From the NCBI RefSeq assembly GCF_001908205.1, contig NZ_LGHL01000030.1, positions 1-59,822 of the forward strand: 59,822 nucleotides of DNA, in the 5' to 3' direction. The position numbers were made by a program, and so were the translations under genes. Below, piece after piece: positions 44,977-52,783 of this stretch. Each line of letters starts with the position of its first letter. Within the stretch, counting starts at the first letter, position 1. Source of the stretch: Bradyrhizobium sp. NAS80.1. GTDB taxonomy: Bacteria > Pseudomonadota > Alphaproteobacteria > Rhizobiales > Xanthobacteraceae. Under the pieces are notes generated by a model. The model was not told where the DNA came from, did no database searches, and saw only the letters and a program-made list of their open reading frames with translations.

Positions 44977-44994
44977 CTTTGCGATTTCGCAAAG
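44977..44994. promoter_or_regulatory. Perfect-arm palindrome, NnrR/FNR-family-like operator
   Basis: CTTTGCGATTTCGCAAAG has 8-base perfect arms; its core TTGCG-N4-CGCAA matches the FNR-family TTG-N8-CAA layout with half-sites like those reported for NnrR (TTGCG). It lies between the minus-strand operon and a plus-strand 49-codon ORF; a start site 41.5 bases away would give a 23-base leader for that ORF. Confidence 0.65.
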
Positions 44995-45049
44995 ACACCG
45001 AGGTTCCTCTCCTCGATAGTCGACTACGCAATAGATCGGAGAGCGATAG

Positions 45050-45199
45050 ATGAGGATCTTCGAAAGACTTCGCGAGCGTAGCCGCCATGCCGCGCTCGAG
45101 CCGGCGGCGTTGGACGACTTCGCATGCGAAGCGGAGCGCCCGCCGGTTCATGAACACGGCCGTCCTGCGTCCCCCGCTTCGACCGCCCCAGGTTCATAA
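45050..45199 (+). CDS. Candidate 49-aa small protein
   Basis: ATG at 45050 with GGAGAG six bases upstream opens a 49-codon ORF (MRIFERLRERSRHAALEPAA...) ending in TAA. The N-terminus is an Arg-rich helix, the C-terminus Pro/Ala-rich. The TTGCG-N4-CGCAA palindrome sits 56 bases before its start, at the right distance for an activated promoter. No family is recognised. Confidence 0.5.
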   Translation: MRIFERLRERSRHAALEPAALDDFACEAERPPVHEHGRPASPASTAPGS

Positions 45200-45365
45200 T
45201 GTCGGGTTTTTCGTCTGAGCCGGTTTTTCGGGCCGTTTCCGGAAGGTGCAACTGCGACGTTAGGTATCGGTGCAGGAGGGCGTCTGGTCCACCGATCCAT
45301 GATCGCCCGATGTTGAGCCACAGTCTGGTCGCGGCGACTGTCGGAGGGCTTGGAGAAAGGGATTC

Positions 45366-46088
45366 ATGGCAGCCGTAGACCGCTCGCTCGTCACCAATCT
45401 TCCGATGTTCGCGGGTCTCACCCCCGCCGAGCAGGAAGAGATGCTGCGCGAGGCCCGGTCGGTCCGCTACCCCAAGGACACCGCGGTGTTCGAGCAGGGC
45501 GCCGAAGCCGACCGCTTCTTCCTGCTACTGCACGGCCATCTACGGGTCGAAAAGACCACTCCCCAGGGCCAGCAGGTCATCGTGCGCTACGTGTCCGCTG
45601 GTGAACTATTCGGGGTCGCGCAGGCCATGAACCTTGCCTGCTATCCCGCGACTGCGGCCGCCGCCGTCGACAGCATTGTGCTGGTCTGGCCGGCGGCATC
45701 TTGGATGCGCCTCGTCGCCAGATATCCAAGCCTCGCGGCCAGTGCGCTGCAGACGGTGGGAAGCCGACTGCAGGATACCCAGGCGCGCGTCATCGAGATT
45801 TCGAACGAACAGGTCGAGCAGCGTGTCGCGCACGCGCTGCTGCGTCTCGTCAAGCAGGCTGGCCGAAAAGTGGAGCGGGGAATCGAGATCGATTTCCCAA
45901 TCAGCCGGCAAGACATCGCGGAGATGACGGGCACCACGCTGCACACCGTGAGTAGAATCCTGAGCGCATGGGAGGGCCAGGGTCTCGTCGAGGGCGGACG
46001 ACAGCGCATCGTGTTGCGCGACCCTCACCGCCTTCATCTTCTCGCGGAACACTCCGAAGAGAGCCGCCTTCGCGGCTCGACCCCTTGA
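45366..46088 (+). CDS. Crp/Fnr-family transcriptional regulator, NnrR-like
   Basis: 240 aa. Residues about 15-125 form the cNMP-binding-type sensor (LPMFAGLTPAEQEEMLREARSVRYPKDTAVFEQG), with no Fe-S Cys motif. The C-terminal HTH reads ISRQDIAEMTGTTLHTVSRILSAWEGQGLV. In the recognition helix, His replaces the Glu209 of FNR while Ser and Arg are kept, so the target should differ from TTGAT. GGAGAAAGGG precedes the ATG. It lies 371 bases from the TTGCG-N4-CGCAA palindrome and next to the CcoN-like operon, which I take as its probable target. NO or haem sensing is inferred. Confidence 0.85.
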   Translation: MAAVDRSLVTNLPMFAGLTPAEQEEMLREARSVRYPKDTAVFEQGAEADRFFLLLHGHLRVEKTTPQGQQVIVRYVSAGELFGVAQAMNLACYPATAAAAVDSIVLVWPAASWMRLVARYPSLAASALQTVGSRLQDTQARVIEISNEQVEQRVAHALLRLVKQAGRKVERGIEIDFPISRQDIAEMTGTTLHTVSRILSAWEGQGLVEGGRQRIVLRDPHRLHLLAEHSEESRLRGSTP

Positions 46089-46232
46089 GCCCAAGGCTTC
46101 TCACCCTCGGCCCAGGACCGGTTTAGTCGTCGGCCGCGGCCAGGCCAGCCTCGATATCGACGACGAGATCAGTTTCCGCCTCTTGCCCACCGGCTGTTTG
46201 AAGGGCTATTCCACACTCGATCCGGAATGCTC

Positions 46233-46262
46233 AAAAGGCCTCGGTGCAGATCGAGGCCTTTT
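46233..46262 (+). terminator. Rho-independent terminator
   Basis: AAAAGGCCTCG (46233-46243) pairs with CGAGGCCTTTT (46252-46262), an 11-base stem ending in four T. It closes the Crp/Fnr gene unit and lies only 51 bases before the next start, so the following permease genes would need a promoter in that short gap. Confidence 0.8.
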
Positions 46263-46313
46263 GCGTGCCCGGCGTGTCCTGCCCTCTGCTCCTTCCGCCT
46301 GCAATCGTTCGAT

Positions 46314-47192
46314 ATGAAGCAATACGACAATAGAGCCTGGCTCCTGGTGCTTCCTGCCCTTGTCATCGTGACCTTCGTCGGAATCCTCCCTCTCATCGCC
46401 GTGACGAATTATTCCTTCCTCGATCTCTTCAGCCTGAACAATCCTTATTGGCTCGGCGTCGAGTGGTACCGGAACATCGTCGCCTCGGAGCGTTTCTATA
46501 GCAGTTTGGGACGAAGCTTTCTTTTCTCGGCCATCGTCCTGTCGATCCAGCTGCCGCTCGGCATCTGGATCGCGCTTCTCCTGCAACGATCACATCGATT
46601 CATCGTCAGCACGGTGCTTGTTCTGATCACCATTCCGCTTGTGGTGCCGTGGAACATGATCCCGATGATCTGGCTCAACTTCATCAATCCCAATGTCGGT
46701 CTCGCCGGCCGGATGTTGGAATGGTCAGGCGTCGGCTTTGACTACAAGTTCAATGCCCTGCACACCTGGATCGTGCTTGTCGTGATGGATACATGGCATT
46801 GGCTGGGGTTGGTCGTCGTGCTGTCCTATGCGGGAATCTCCAGCATTCCTCCCGCCTACTACCAGGCGGCGGCCATTGACGGCGCGTCGCGATGGCACAT
46901 CTTTCGCTTCATCCAACTGCCGAAAATGAAGACGGTGCTTTCGATGGCACTTCTTCTTCGCTTCATGGACAGTTTCATGATCTATATCGAGGCCTTCCGC
47001 ATCAATGCCGGCGGACCGGATGGCGCGACGGCATTCCTAAGCCTCGACCTTGGCGAGGAAATCCAGGCTTTCAACTACGGACCGGCAGCCGCCCGCTCGA
47101 TCGTACACTTCCTGATCGTCATGACAGTCGCCTGGGCCTTCAAGGCAGCAACCGGCACCCGGAAGCCGGTCGCCATGGAGCCCGTCAGGTGA
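46314..47192 (+). CDS. Glycerol/polyol-type ABC transporter permease (GlpP-like)
   Basis: 292 aa from the ATG at 46314. Six hydrophobic helices and the EAA loop YYQAAAIDGASRWHIFRFIQLPKMKTVL are clear. ALLLRFMDSFMIYIEAFRINAGGPDGATAFLSLDLG is close to the rhizobial GlpP pattern. It is coupled to the second permease by GTGA overlap. The usual partners (GlpS/GlpT ATPases, GlpV binding protein, GlpQ's operon) are absent apart from the second permease. Base use looks a little less GC-rich than the neighbours, which fits a transferred remnant. Confidence 0.85.
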   Translation: MKQYDNRAWLLVLPALVIVTFVGILPLIAVTNYSFLDLFSLNNPYWLGVEWYRNIVASERFYSSLGRSFLFSAIVLSIQLPLGIWIALLLQRSHRFIVSTVLVLITIPLVVPWNMIPMIWLNFINPNVGLAGRMLEWSGVGFDYKFNALHTWIVLVVMDTWHWLGLVVVLSYAGISSIPPAYYQAAAIDGASRWHIFRFIQLPKMKTVLSMALLLRFMDSFMIYIEAFRINAGGPDGATAFLSLDLGEEIQAFNYGPAAARSIVHFLIVMTVAWAFKAATGTRKPVAMEPVR

Positions 47193-47986
47193 AGTCGCTG
47201 TCATTGACGGGGAGGATTATCGTATTCGTCGTGCTTGGGGCCTTCATCCTCGTACCACTGGCGCAAACGATCCTCATCAGCTTTGTTTCGACGCTTCCAA
47301 GAGACGGGATCCCCGAAGGGCATTTCAGTCTCGTCAACTACAAGAACATTCTTCTTTCGCCTGTTCTGAAAGAAGCGATTCTCAATTCCATCATCTACGT
47401 CCTGCTGAACGTTGCGCTTTGCCTTGGCGTCGGACTGCCCGCCGCTTATGCGTTCGCCCGATACAGCTTCGTCGCCGATCGGCAGCTCTTCTTCCTGCTG
47501 CTGGTCTTCCGCATCACGCCGACCGTCGTGCTTTCACTGCCGATCTTTGTCCTGTTCGCACAGATCGGCCTGGTCAACACCCCAGTCGGCATCGCTCTTG
47601 TTCATTGCGTTTTCAACATTCCGATATCCATCTGGATATTGGAGGGATTCATCTCAGCGGTGCCTCGTGAGTTGGACGAGACAGCGTTCCTGGACGGCCA
47701 CACTCTCGTCAGCTTTTTCTTCCGCCATCTCATTCCAGCCGTGGCGCCGGGCATCGGGGTCACCGCGTTCTTCTGCTTCATCTTCTCCTGGGTGGAGGTG
47801 GTGCTTGCCCGCATTCTTACGACGACCGGTGGCAAGCCAATCACCATGGCCATCAACGCGCTCTTCGGCTTCCGAACAGACGTCGGCCTCGTCATGGCAA
47901 TGACGGTTCTGGCGCTCGTTCCCGGAATTGCGATGATCTATTTTGTTCGGAACCACCTCGCCAAGGGCTTTGTCGTCAGAACTTGA
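47189..47986 (+). CDS. Glycerol/polyol-type ABC transporter permease (GlpQ-like)
   Basis: 265 aa from a GTG at 47189 that overlaps the upstream stop. The EAA loop is ELDETAFLDGHTLVSFFFRHLIPAVAPGIGV; HCVFNIPISIWILEGFISAVP and FFCFIFSWVEVVLARILTT match GlpQ-type permeases as I recall them. It converges on a response regulator with 66 bases between. With no ATPase or binding protein, the pair must borrow them from elsewhere or be non-functional. Confidence 0.85.
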   Translation: MKSLSLTGRIIVFVVLGAFILVPLAQTILISFVSTLPRDGIPEGHFSLVNYKNILLSPVLKEAILNSIIYVLLNVALCLGVGLPAAYAFARYSFVADRQLFFLLLVFRITPTVVLSLPIFVLFAQIGLVNTPVGIALVHCVFNIPISIWILEGFISAVPRELDETAFLDGHTLVSFFFRHLIPAVAPGIGVTAFFCFIFSWVEVVLARILTTTGGKPITMAINALFGFRTDVGLVMAMTVLALVPGIAMIYFVRNHLAKGFVVRT

Positions 47987-48052
47987 TGGTTGGACGAAGC
48001 GCGAGGCGAACTCGTCGGGCAAGCCCCGCGATCGGTGCGGCGAAGTCAGCCC

Positions 48053-48688
48053 TTACGGCGACACCAGCTTCTTGCGGATGGCATAGCGAACCAGCTCGGC
48101 AGTGGACGACATCCGGAGCTTGCGCATCGCGGCGGCGCGGTGGGTCTCGACGGTCTTCACGCTTAACTTCAGGATTTCGCTGATCGACTTGTTGGTATGC
48201 CCTTCCGCGATCAGCTGGACCACGCTCTGCTCGCGCGAGGTGAGCAGCATGTCGTTCCGGTTCTGCTTGTTCGACTGGTAATCTTGAAGCAACTTCTCCA
48301 GCAGAGCGCTGGTGAAGTAGGGCCTACCGTCGAGCAAGGCCTCGACGGCGAAAATCAGGTGCTTGCGGGCGTCGGATTTGAACAGCACGCCACGGACGCC
48401 GGCGAGGATGACCTCCGTCAGGAGTTCCTCGCTCTCGTGCATGGTCAGGATCAGCACCTCGGTTCGTGAACGCAGCGCCTTGAGACGACGACTGACCTCC
48501 ACACCGTTCATGATGGGCATGGAGTAGTCAACGATCGCGACATCCGGTCTGGTCTCCAGCGCCAGCGCGACAGCCTGCTCGCCGTTGATCGCTTCTCCGC
48601 TCACGATCCAGTTTGGGCGTGCTTCGACGATCGCGCGAAGCCCGGAACGCACGATTTCGTGGTCATCCGCAATCAAGATGCGCTTCAC
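48053..48688 (-). CDS. NarL/LuxR-type response regulator
   Basis: 211 aa. The receiver has acidic residues Asp8-Asp9, phosphoacceptor Asp54 (VAIVDYSMP), Thr82 (LILTMHESE) and Lys104 (VLFKSDA). The C-terminal HTH is LTSREQSVVQLIAEGHTNKSISEILKLSVKTVETHRAAAMRKL. It starts with GTG at 48688. It is a paralogue of the regulator 167 bases upstream, and both follow a HisKA_3 kinase gene. Targets are unknown. Confidence 0.93.
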   Translation of the reverse strand: MKRILIADDHEIVRSGLRAIVEARPNWIVSGEAINGEQAVALALETRPDVAIVDYSMPIMNGVEVSRRLKALRSRTEVLILTMHESEELLTEVILAGVRGVLFKSDARKHLIFAVEALLDGRPYFTSALLEKLLQDYQSNKQNRNDMLLTSREQSVVQLIAEGHTNKSISEILKLSVKTVETHRAAAMRKLRMSSTAELVRYAIRKKLVSP

Positions 48689-48855
48689 GGCGTCGTTCCC
48701 GTTTGCCAGTCTCGCCTCTACCGGGCGACAACGGCGGTGACCGTCCGCACAATCAGCCGATTATACGGCGCCCGGCCACCGGGTTTATCCAGTAAAACCC
48801 TGAGATATCCCGGCAAAGGTACTGACGCCCCGGAGCGGCTCGCCGAAGTCACCGT

Positions 48856-49485
48856 TCAGGCCACGATCAGACCCGTCCGAGCAGCATAGCGGACCAATCC
48901 GGCCGTCGAGCCCACCTCCAGCTTGCGCATCGCGGCCGCCCGATGCGCTTCGATCGTCTTGGCACTGAGATCGAGGATCGCGCTGATCCCTTTGTTGCTG
49001 TATCCCTCTGCAACCAGCTTGACCACGAGCCGCTCGCGCGCCGTGAGTTCGTGGTGGTACCCACCATCGGCACCCGGTTCGCGTTCGAAGTCGTTCACGC
49101 AGCTCTGCGTGCAGAACGGCCTGTGCTGCAATAGCGACTCGACGGCAGCCAGCAGCAGCTTGTTCGCATCCGACTTCACCAGGAACGCGCGCGCGCCGGC
49201 CTCGAACGCCTGCTGCGCGATCAAGCCCGAATTGTGCACGGTGAAGATCAGAACCTCTGTCTGCAGCGGGTAATCCCTGATCCGCCGGGCCACCTCGACG
49301 CCAGTCATGCGGGGCATCGAGAAGTCGAGGATGGCGACGTGAGGCCGGCTCTCGATTGCGGCTGCGACCGCTTTGCCGCCGTCGGTAGCCTCGGCCACAA
49401 CCGCCCAGTCCGCCCGCTGTTCAAGCACCGCGCGCAGGCCCGAACGCACCGCTTCGTGATCGTCCGCTATGAGAATTCGCTTCAT
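48856..49485 (-). CDS. NarL/LuxR-type response regulator (paralogue)
   Basis: 209 aa from the ATG at 49485 (TTGGAG upstream); an ATG 24 bases earlier lacks a ribosome binding site. Phosphoacceptor Asp54 (VAILDFSMP), Lys104 in FLVKSDANK and HTH LTARERLVVKLVAEGYSNKGISAILDLSAKTIEAHRAAAMRKL. It shares the MKRILIADDHE opening and the HRAAAMRKL recognition helix with its neighbour, so the two may bind related sites. It is 59 bases after the kinase gene. Confidence 0.93.
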   Translation of the reverse strand: MKRILIADDHEAVRSGLRAVLEQRADWAVVAEATDGGKAVAAAIESRPHVAILDFSMPRMTGVEVARRIRDYPLQTEVLIFTVHNSGLIAQQAFEAGARAFLVKSDANKLLLAAVESLLQHRPFCTQSCVNDFEREPGADGGYHHELTARERLVVKLVAEGYSNKGISAILDLSAKTIEAHRAAAMRKLEVGSTAGLVRYAARTGLIVA

Positions 49486-49544
49486 CGCAGCGCACTCCAA
49501 ATCCTTCACGGCGGTCCGGTTCTTTTCCGGCTCGCCGCCGCGGG

Positions 49545-50726
49545 CTAGTGTTCTTTCGTTGACTGCGTGCCTGCGTAGGCCCTCACGACCGCCACGTTAC
49601 TTCGCCGATTGCGCCTGTTCGCTGCGAGACGAAGCGGGAACATTGCGCACAGAACGGCGCCGGAATGCGACGCTGCTGGATTGGACTGGATCTCGAGCGT
49701 ACCTCCGATCTCGTGCAGCCTGGCCCGCATCGCGGGAATTCCGACCCCGATCGATGCGGCCTTGGTGCCGCGCCTGCCGGGGTCGGGAAGGCCGCGCCCG
49801 TTGTCGCTGATCGTCAACCGGAACTGGCCGTCGGCAAATTCGACGACGATGGTCACTTCCGTCGCCTTCGCATGACGGAAGACGTTGGTCAGAGCTTCCT
49901 GGACGACGCGCAGAAGCGAGCGCTTCGTCTCGTATGGCAGCTGGTCGACGTCCGGCACGATGTCAAATGCCACGCTTAGCGATGTACGCGCCGAAAAACC
50001 CTCTGCGTAACGCTCGATCGCGGCCTTCAACCCCTCCCCCTCAAGATTCCGCGGATGAAGCAGATAGGCAAAAGCGCGAAGCTCCCGTAGGGCTTCATCG
50101 ATCGACGCATCGATGTCGTCGCAGAGCCGCTCGGCCGAGGACGCGTCGCCCAGGCTGCTGCGGATCCGCATCAGGGTAAGGCTGGCGGCAATCAGATGCT
50201 GACAGGTCGAGTCGTGCAGATCGGAGGCGATCCGCTGCTGGATGCCTTCCTGAATGGACAACAGGTCAACGCTGATATCGAATCCGCCGCCGCATGCCTG
50301 CTGAATGGGACCATCGCGCAGTTCGCGGTGGCTGCCGATCAATCGGATCATGCCACCGAGCGCGGGATCCACGATCGGCGTGACGGTCGTTTCCATCGCC
50401 CGAGGTCGACCGCCGAGCGCAAGTCGCTGGCGGATCCTGACACCGGTTCCTTCCGCAAGGCCCATCCCAAGGGCCTCGCAAACGGATCTGGCGTCGTCGG
50501 CGCTCATGCAATCGAAGATATCCAGATCGCGGACGTCTTCGGACGATACACCGAGCTGCAACTCGAATGCCGGATTGATCCGCTCATAGGCGAAGTGTCC
50601 GCGGTAGGACGGGCGCGCGGCAAACAGAAGATCTGCAGAAGACATCCAGTAGAGCCCGTCGATGGCTTCCTGCGAACCCGTCCCGCTGCCGAGACGGATT
50701 CGCTTCGACGCACCATGTGACTTCAC
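49545..50726 (-). CDS. PAS-domain sensor histidine kinase, HisKA_3 (NarX/DegS type)
   Basis: 393 aa, no membrane segment, so a cytoplasmic sensor. A PAS-like domain occupies about 23-140 (FAYERINPAFELQLGVSSEDVRDLDIFD). The dimerisation box IASDLHDSTCQHL carries His171, and the HATPase region has VVQEALTNVFRHAKA (N box) and ISDNGRGLPDPG (G1). It starts with GTG. Two NarL-type regulators follow on the same strand and are the expected partners. The signal cannot be read; PAS domains often bind haem, flavin or small ligands. Confidence 0.92.
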   Translation of the reverse strand: MKSHGASKRIRLGSGTGSQEAIDGLYWMSSADLLFAARPSYRGHFAYERINPAFELQLGVSSEDVRDLDIFDCMSADDARSVCEALGMGLAEGTGVRIRQRLALGGRPRAMETTVTPIVDPALGGMIRLIGSHRELRDGPIQQACGGGFDISVDLLSIQEGIQQRIASDLHDSTCQHLIAASLTLMRIRSSLGDASSAERLCDDIDASIDEALRELRAFAYLLHPRNLEGEGLKAAIERYAEGFSARTSLSVAFDIVPDVDQLPYETKRSLLRVVQEALTNVFRHAKATEVTIVVEFADGQFRLTISDNGRGLPDPGRRGTKAASIGVGIPAMRARLHEIGGTLEIQSNPAASHSGAVLCAMFPLRLAANRRNRRSNVAVVRAYAGTQSTKEH

Positions 50727-51385
50727 GGCAGATACTCACTCTATTCCGGCGACTCTCGACCAGATCGAGTGTCTCCTTCCCCGCCCCGCCAACATCAACC
50801 ACCAGATCGGAAGATCCTCCCCGCAGGCTTGACGATCATACCACCGCACAACGCGCCACACCAACAGATAGCATTCCCAGACAACCAAAATCTCTAATTT
50901 GCGAGGAATATGTTCGCGACGTTCGATATGCAGTTTGTGCCACGCAGCGCTCAAATCCGATGCAAACAAGATTCAAAACACCGGACGCACACTTCAGGAC
51001 CCGCGCTTGAGGACGTACGCTTGGCGAAATGATCGGCGGCAATTTGGTTGCGTCTGCTTGCGTTTAGGAACACGTCCCTGACCGATGTCCTGGCCCCGCC
51101 TGCTCCATTTCCGAGAGTCCAACTAGACCGGCGTGCCTCGTCCGCTTGATTTCTGCCCTCCTCCCTACATAGAATTCCGGATGTGCGCCCGCGAAGCGGA
51201 CCATTAAGGTCTTCTAAGGTCTTCGCCGGCGAACGAGGTCAGCATGGGCGTTCGGCGAGAACCTTCAAGCCGGTTGAATCCGTCCTGTTCGGCCCGATTG
51301 CAATCGCCGCCGGCGCAGGAATTTATGGGCTGGCCATCGGAGCCATCTCGATCTGACCAATATCGCTGACCGTATGGAGGCGAGT
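50727..51385. other. 659-base intergenic region
   Basis: It holds the promoter region of the sensor kinase (minus) and of a small exported protein (plus). Part of it (about 50880-50990) is noticeably richer in A/T. A candidate 57-codon plus-strand ORF from a GTG at 51183 ends at 51356 with a hydrophobic segment (VESVLFGPIAIAAGAGIYGLAI); its start lacks a good ribosome binding site. Nothing else recognisable was found. Confidence 0.5.
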
Positions 51386-51625
51386 GTGAATATTCGGACC
51401 GCGTATCGCGCCTTGATCCTGGGTGCACTGGTAGCCGTCATTGCACCATCGACCCTCTGTCAGGCCCAGCCGAAGGACGGCGGCGTGACGGCGCCGAAGC
51501 AACAGGGCGCAGCCGCGCCAAACGATGCGACGCCGAATACCAATACGAATCCGGCCAAGCACCGCTACTGGCGGCACCGCGGCGGCAAGCATCCTCACTA
51601 TGGCAGCCGCCGCGTTCGCACCTAA
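51386..51625 (+). CDS. Small exported hypothetical protein
   Basis: 79 aa from a GTG at 51386, five bases after GGAGG (the ATG at 51374 overlaps that site). A signal peptide (ALILGALVAVIAPSTLCQA) precedes a short polar, Gln/Asn/Pro-rich linker and a basic His/Arg-rich end (HRYWRHRGGKHPHYG). It is probably a small periplasmic protein, perhaps metal- or polyanion-binding. The family is not recognised. Confidence 0.6.
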   Translation: MNIRTAYRALILGALVAVIAPSTLCQAQPKDGGVTAPKQQGAAAPNDATPNTNTNPAKHRYWRHRGGKHPHYGSRRVRT

Positions 51626-51644
51626 GGTCTGGCGGCTCCCGGCA

Positions 51645-52778
51645 ATGGACCGATCTATGAGCGAATCCAGGATGGGACCAGAGCGCGTGCGCGAGGTCGT
51701 TCTGAACGAGAGCCCGATAGATCATAGCGGGGATACCGGCCAGCGGAGCCTGCTCGCGACGGGTCTTATTCTACTTGTCGCGGGCGTCACGCTGTTCCTG
51801 GTGTGGACGACGGTGCCCAGCCTATTGATCGTCTTCGCGGGCGTGCTGTTTGCGGCCCTGCTGGATGCCGCGGCGCGGGCGCTGGCGCCGGTCGTTCCTC
51901 TCGGTCGCGTATGGCGTTTGACGCTCGTGCTTCTGCTGCTGTCAGCTCTGTCAGGCTTCGGCCTGGTCTGGGGCGCGGGGAAGCTGCCGGAGCAGACGCG
52001 CCTGCTGCTGAAGGTCATGGATGCCCAGCTCGATATCGTGCAGCAGCATCTGTTGTCCTATGGCGTGGACCTACTCGGCCCTGAATGGGGGCGCGACATT
52101 GCGCAATGGCTGTTCGCCGACCAGGGCCGGTTTTTCAGCCATGCCCAATTCCTGCTGGGTGGCGCCTCGAGCCTTCTGACCGGCGTGCTCGTGATCCTGT
52201 TCCTCGGCATTCTCTTTGCCTTCGATCCGACCAGCTACCGCGAAAGCCTGGTCGTGCTGGTCAGGCAATCCTACCGCGCCCGCATGCGTGCAGTGATGGA
52301 CGAGATGGGCAATGTCATGCGGCTATGGTTTGTCGGCCAGTTGATCCGCATCATTCTGATGACGCTATGCGTCTGGCTCGCGCTCTATCTCATCGGGCTG
52401 CCGGGCCCGTTCGTGCTCGGACTGCAGGCGGGCTTGTCGAACTTCATTCCCTATCTCGGGCCGATCGTCGCCGCGATCCCGATCGCGCTCGTGGCGATGC
52501 CGCTCGGCGTCTCGCCGCTGATCTGGGCCGTCGTCGTCTACACGATCATCCAGTCGATCGAAGGCTACGTGATCGGCCCGCTGATCCAGCGTCAGGCGGT
52601 CGAGACGCCGCCGGCCTGGACGCTGGTGGCGATCGTTCTGCTCGGCGCCTTGTTCGGCGTCATGGGTATCGCGCTCGCGATGCCGCTCGTCGCCATCGGC
52701 CGCGTCGCGATCATCAGGTTTTATGTCGAGGACTATCTCGGCGACCGTCTCGGGTCGGCGTTGGACAATCGTGAGTGA
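51645..52778 (+). CDS. AI-2E family transporter (PerM/YdiK-like)
   Basis: About 377 aa; the start is uncertain among ATGs at 51645, 51657 and 51672. The hydrophobic layout is that of AI-2E/UPF0118 proteins: two or three N-terminal helices, a soluble loop (GVDLLGPEWGRDIAQWLF), then a C-terminal helix bundle with GLQAGLSNFIPYLGPIVAAIPIALVA and IIQSIEGYVIGPLIQRQAVETPPAWTLVAI. The family exports diverse small molecules or Na+; the substrate here is unknown. It is followed directly by a small membrane protein, probably co-transcribed. Confidence 0.88.
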   Translation: MDRSMSESRMGPERVREVVLNESPIDHSGDTGQRSLLATGLILLVAGVTLFLVWTTVPSLLIVFAGVLFAALLDAAARALAPVVPLGRVWRLTLVLLLLSALSGFGLVWGAGKLPEQTRLLLKVMDAQLDIVQQHLLSYGVDLLGPEWGRDIAQWLFADQGRFFSHAQFLLGGASSLLTGVLVILFLGILFAFDPTSYRESLVVLVRQSYRARMRAVMDEMGNVMRLWFVGQLIRIILMTLCVWLALYLIGLPGPFVLGLQAGLSNFIPYLGPIVAAIPIALVAMPLGVSPLIWAVVVYTIIQSIEGYVIGPLIQRQAVETPPAWTLVAIVLLGALFGVMGIALAMPLVAIGRVAIIRFYVEDYLGDRLGSALDNRE

Positions 52779-52783
52779 CTGCC

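Noticed and set aside
46120..46232. Decayed IalB-like gene fragment upstream of the terminator
   Set aside because: Only a short stretch (LPTGCLKGY) is suggestive; no start, stop or conserved length supports a feature.
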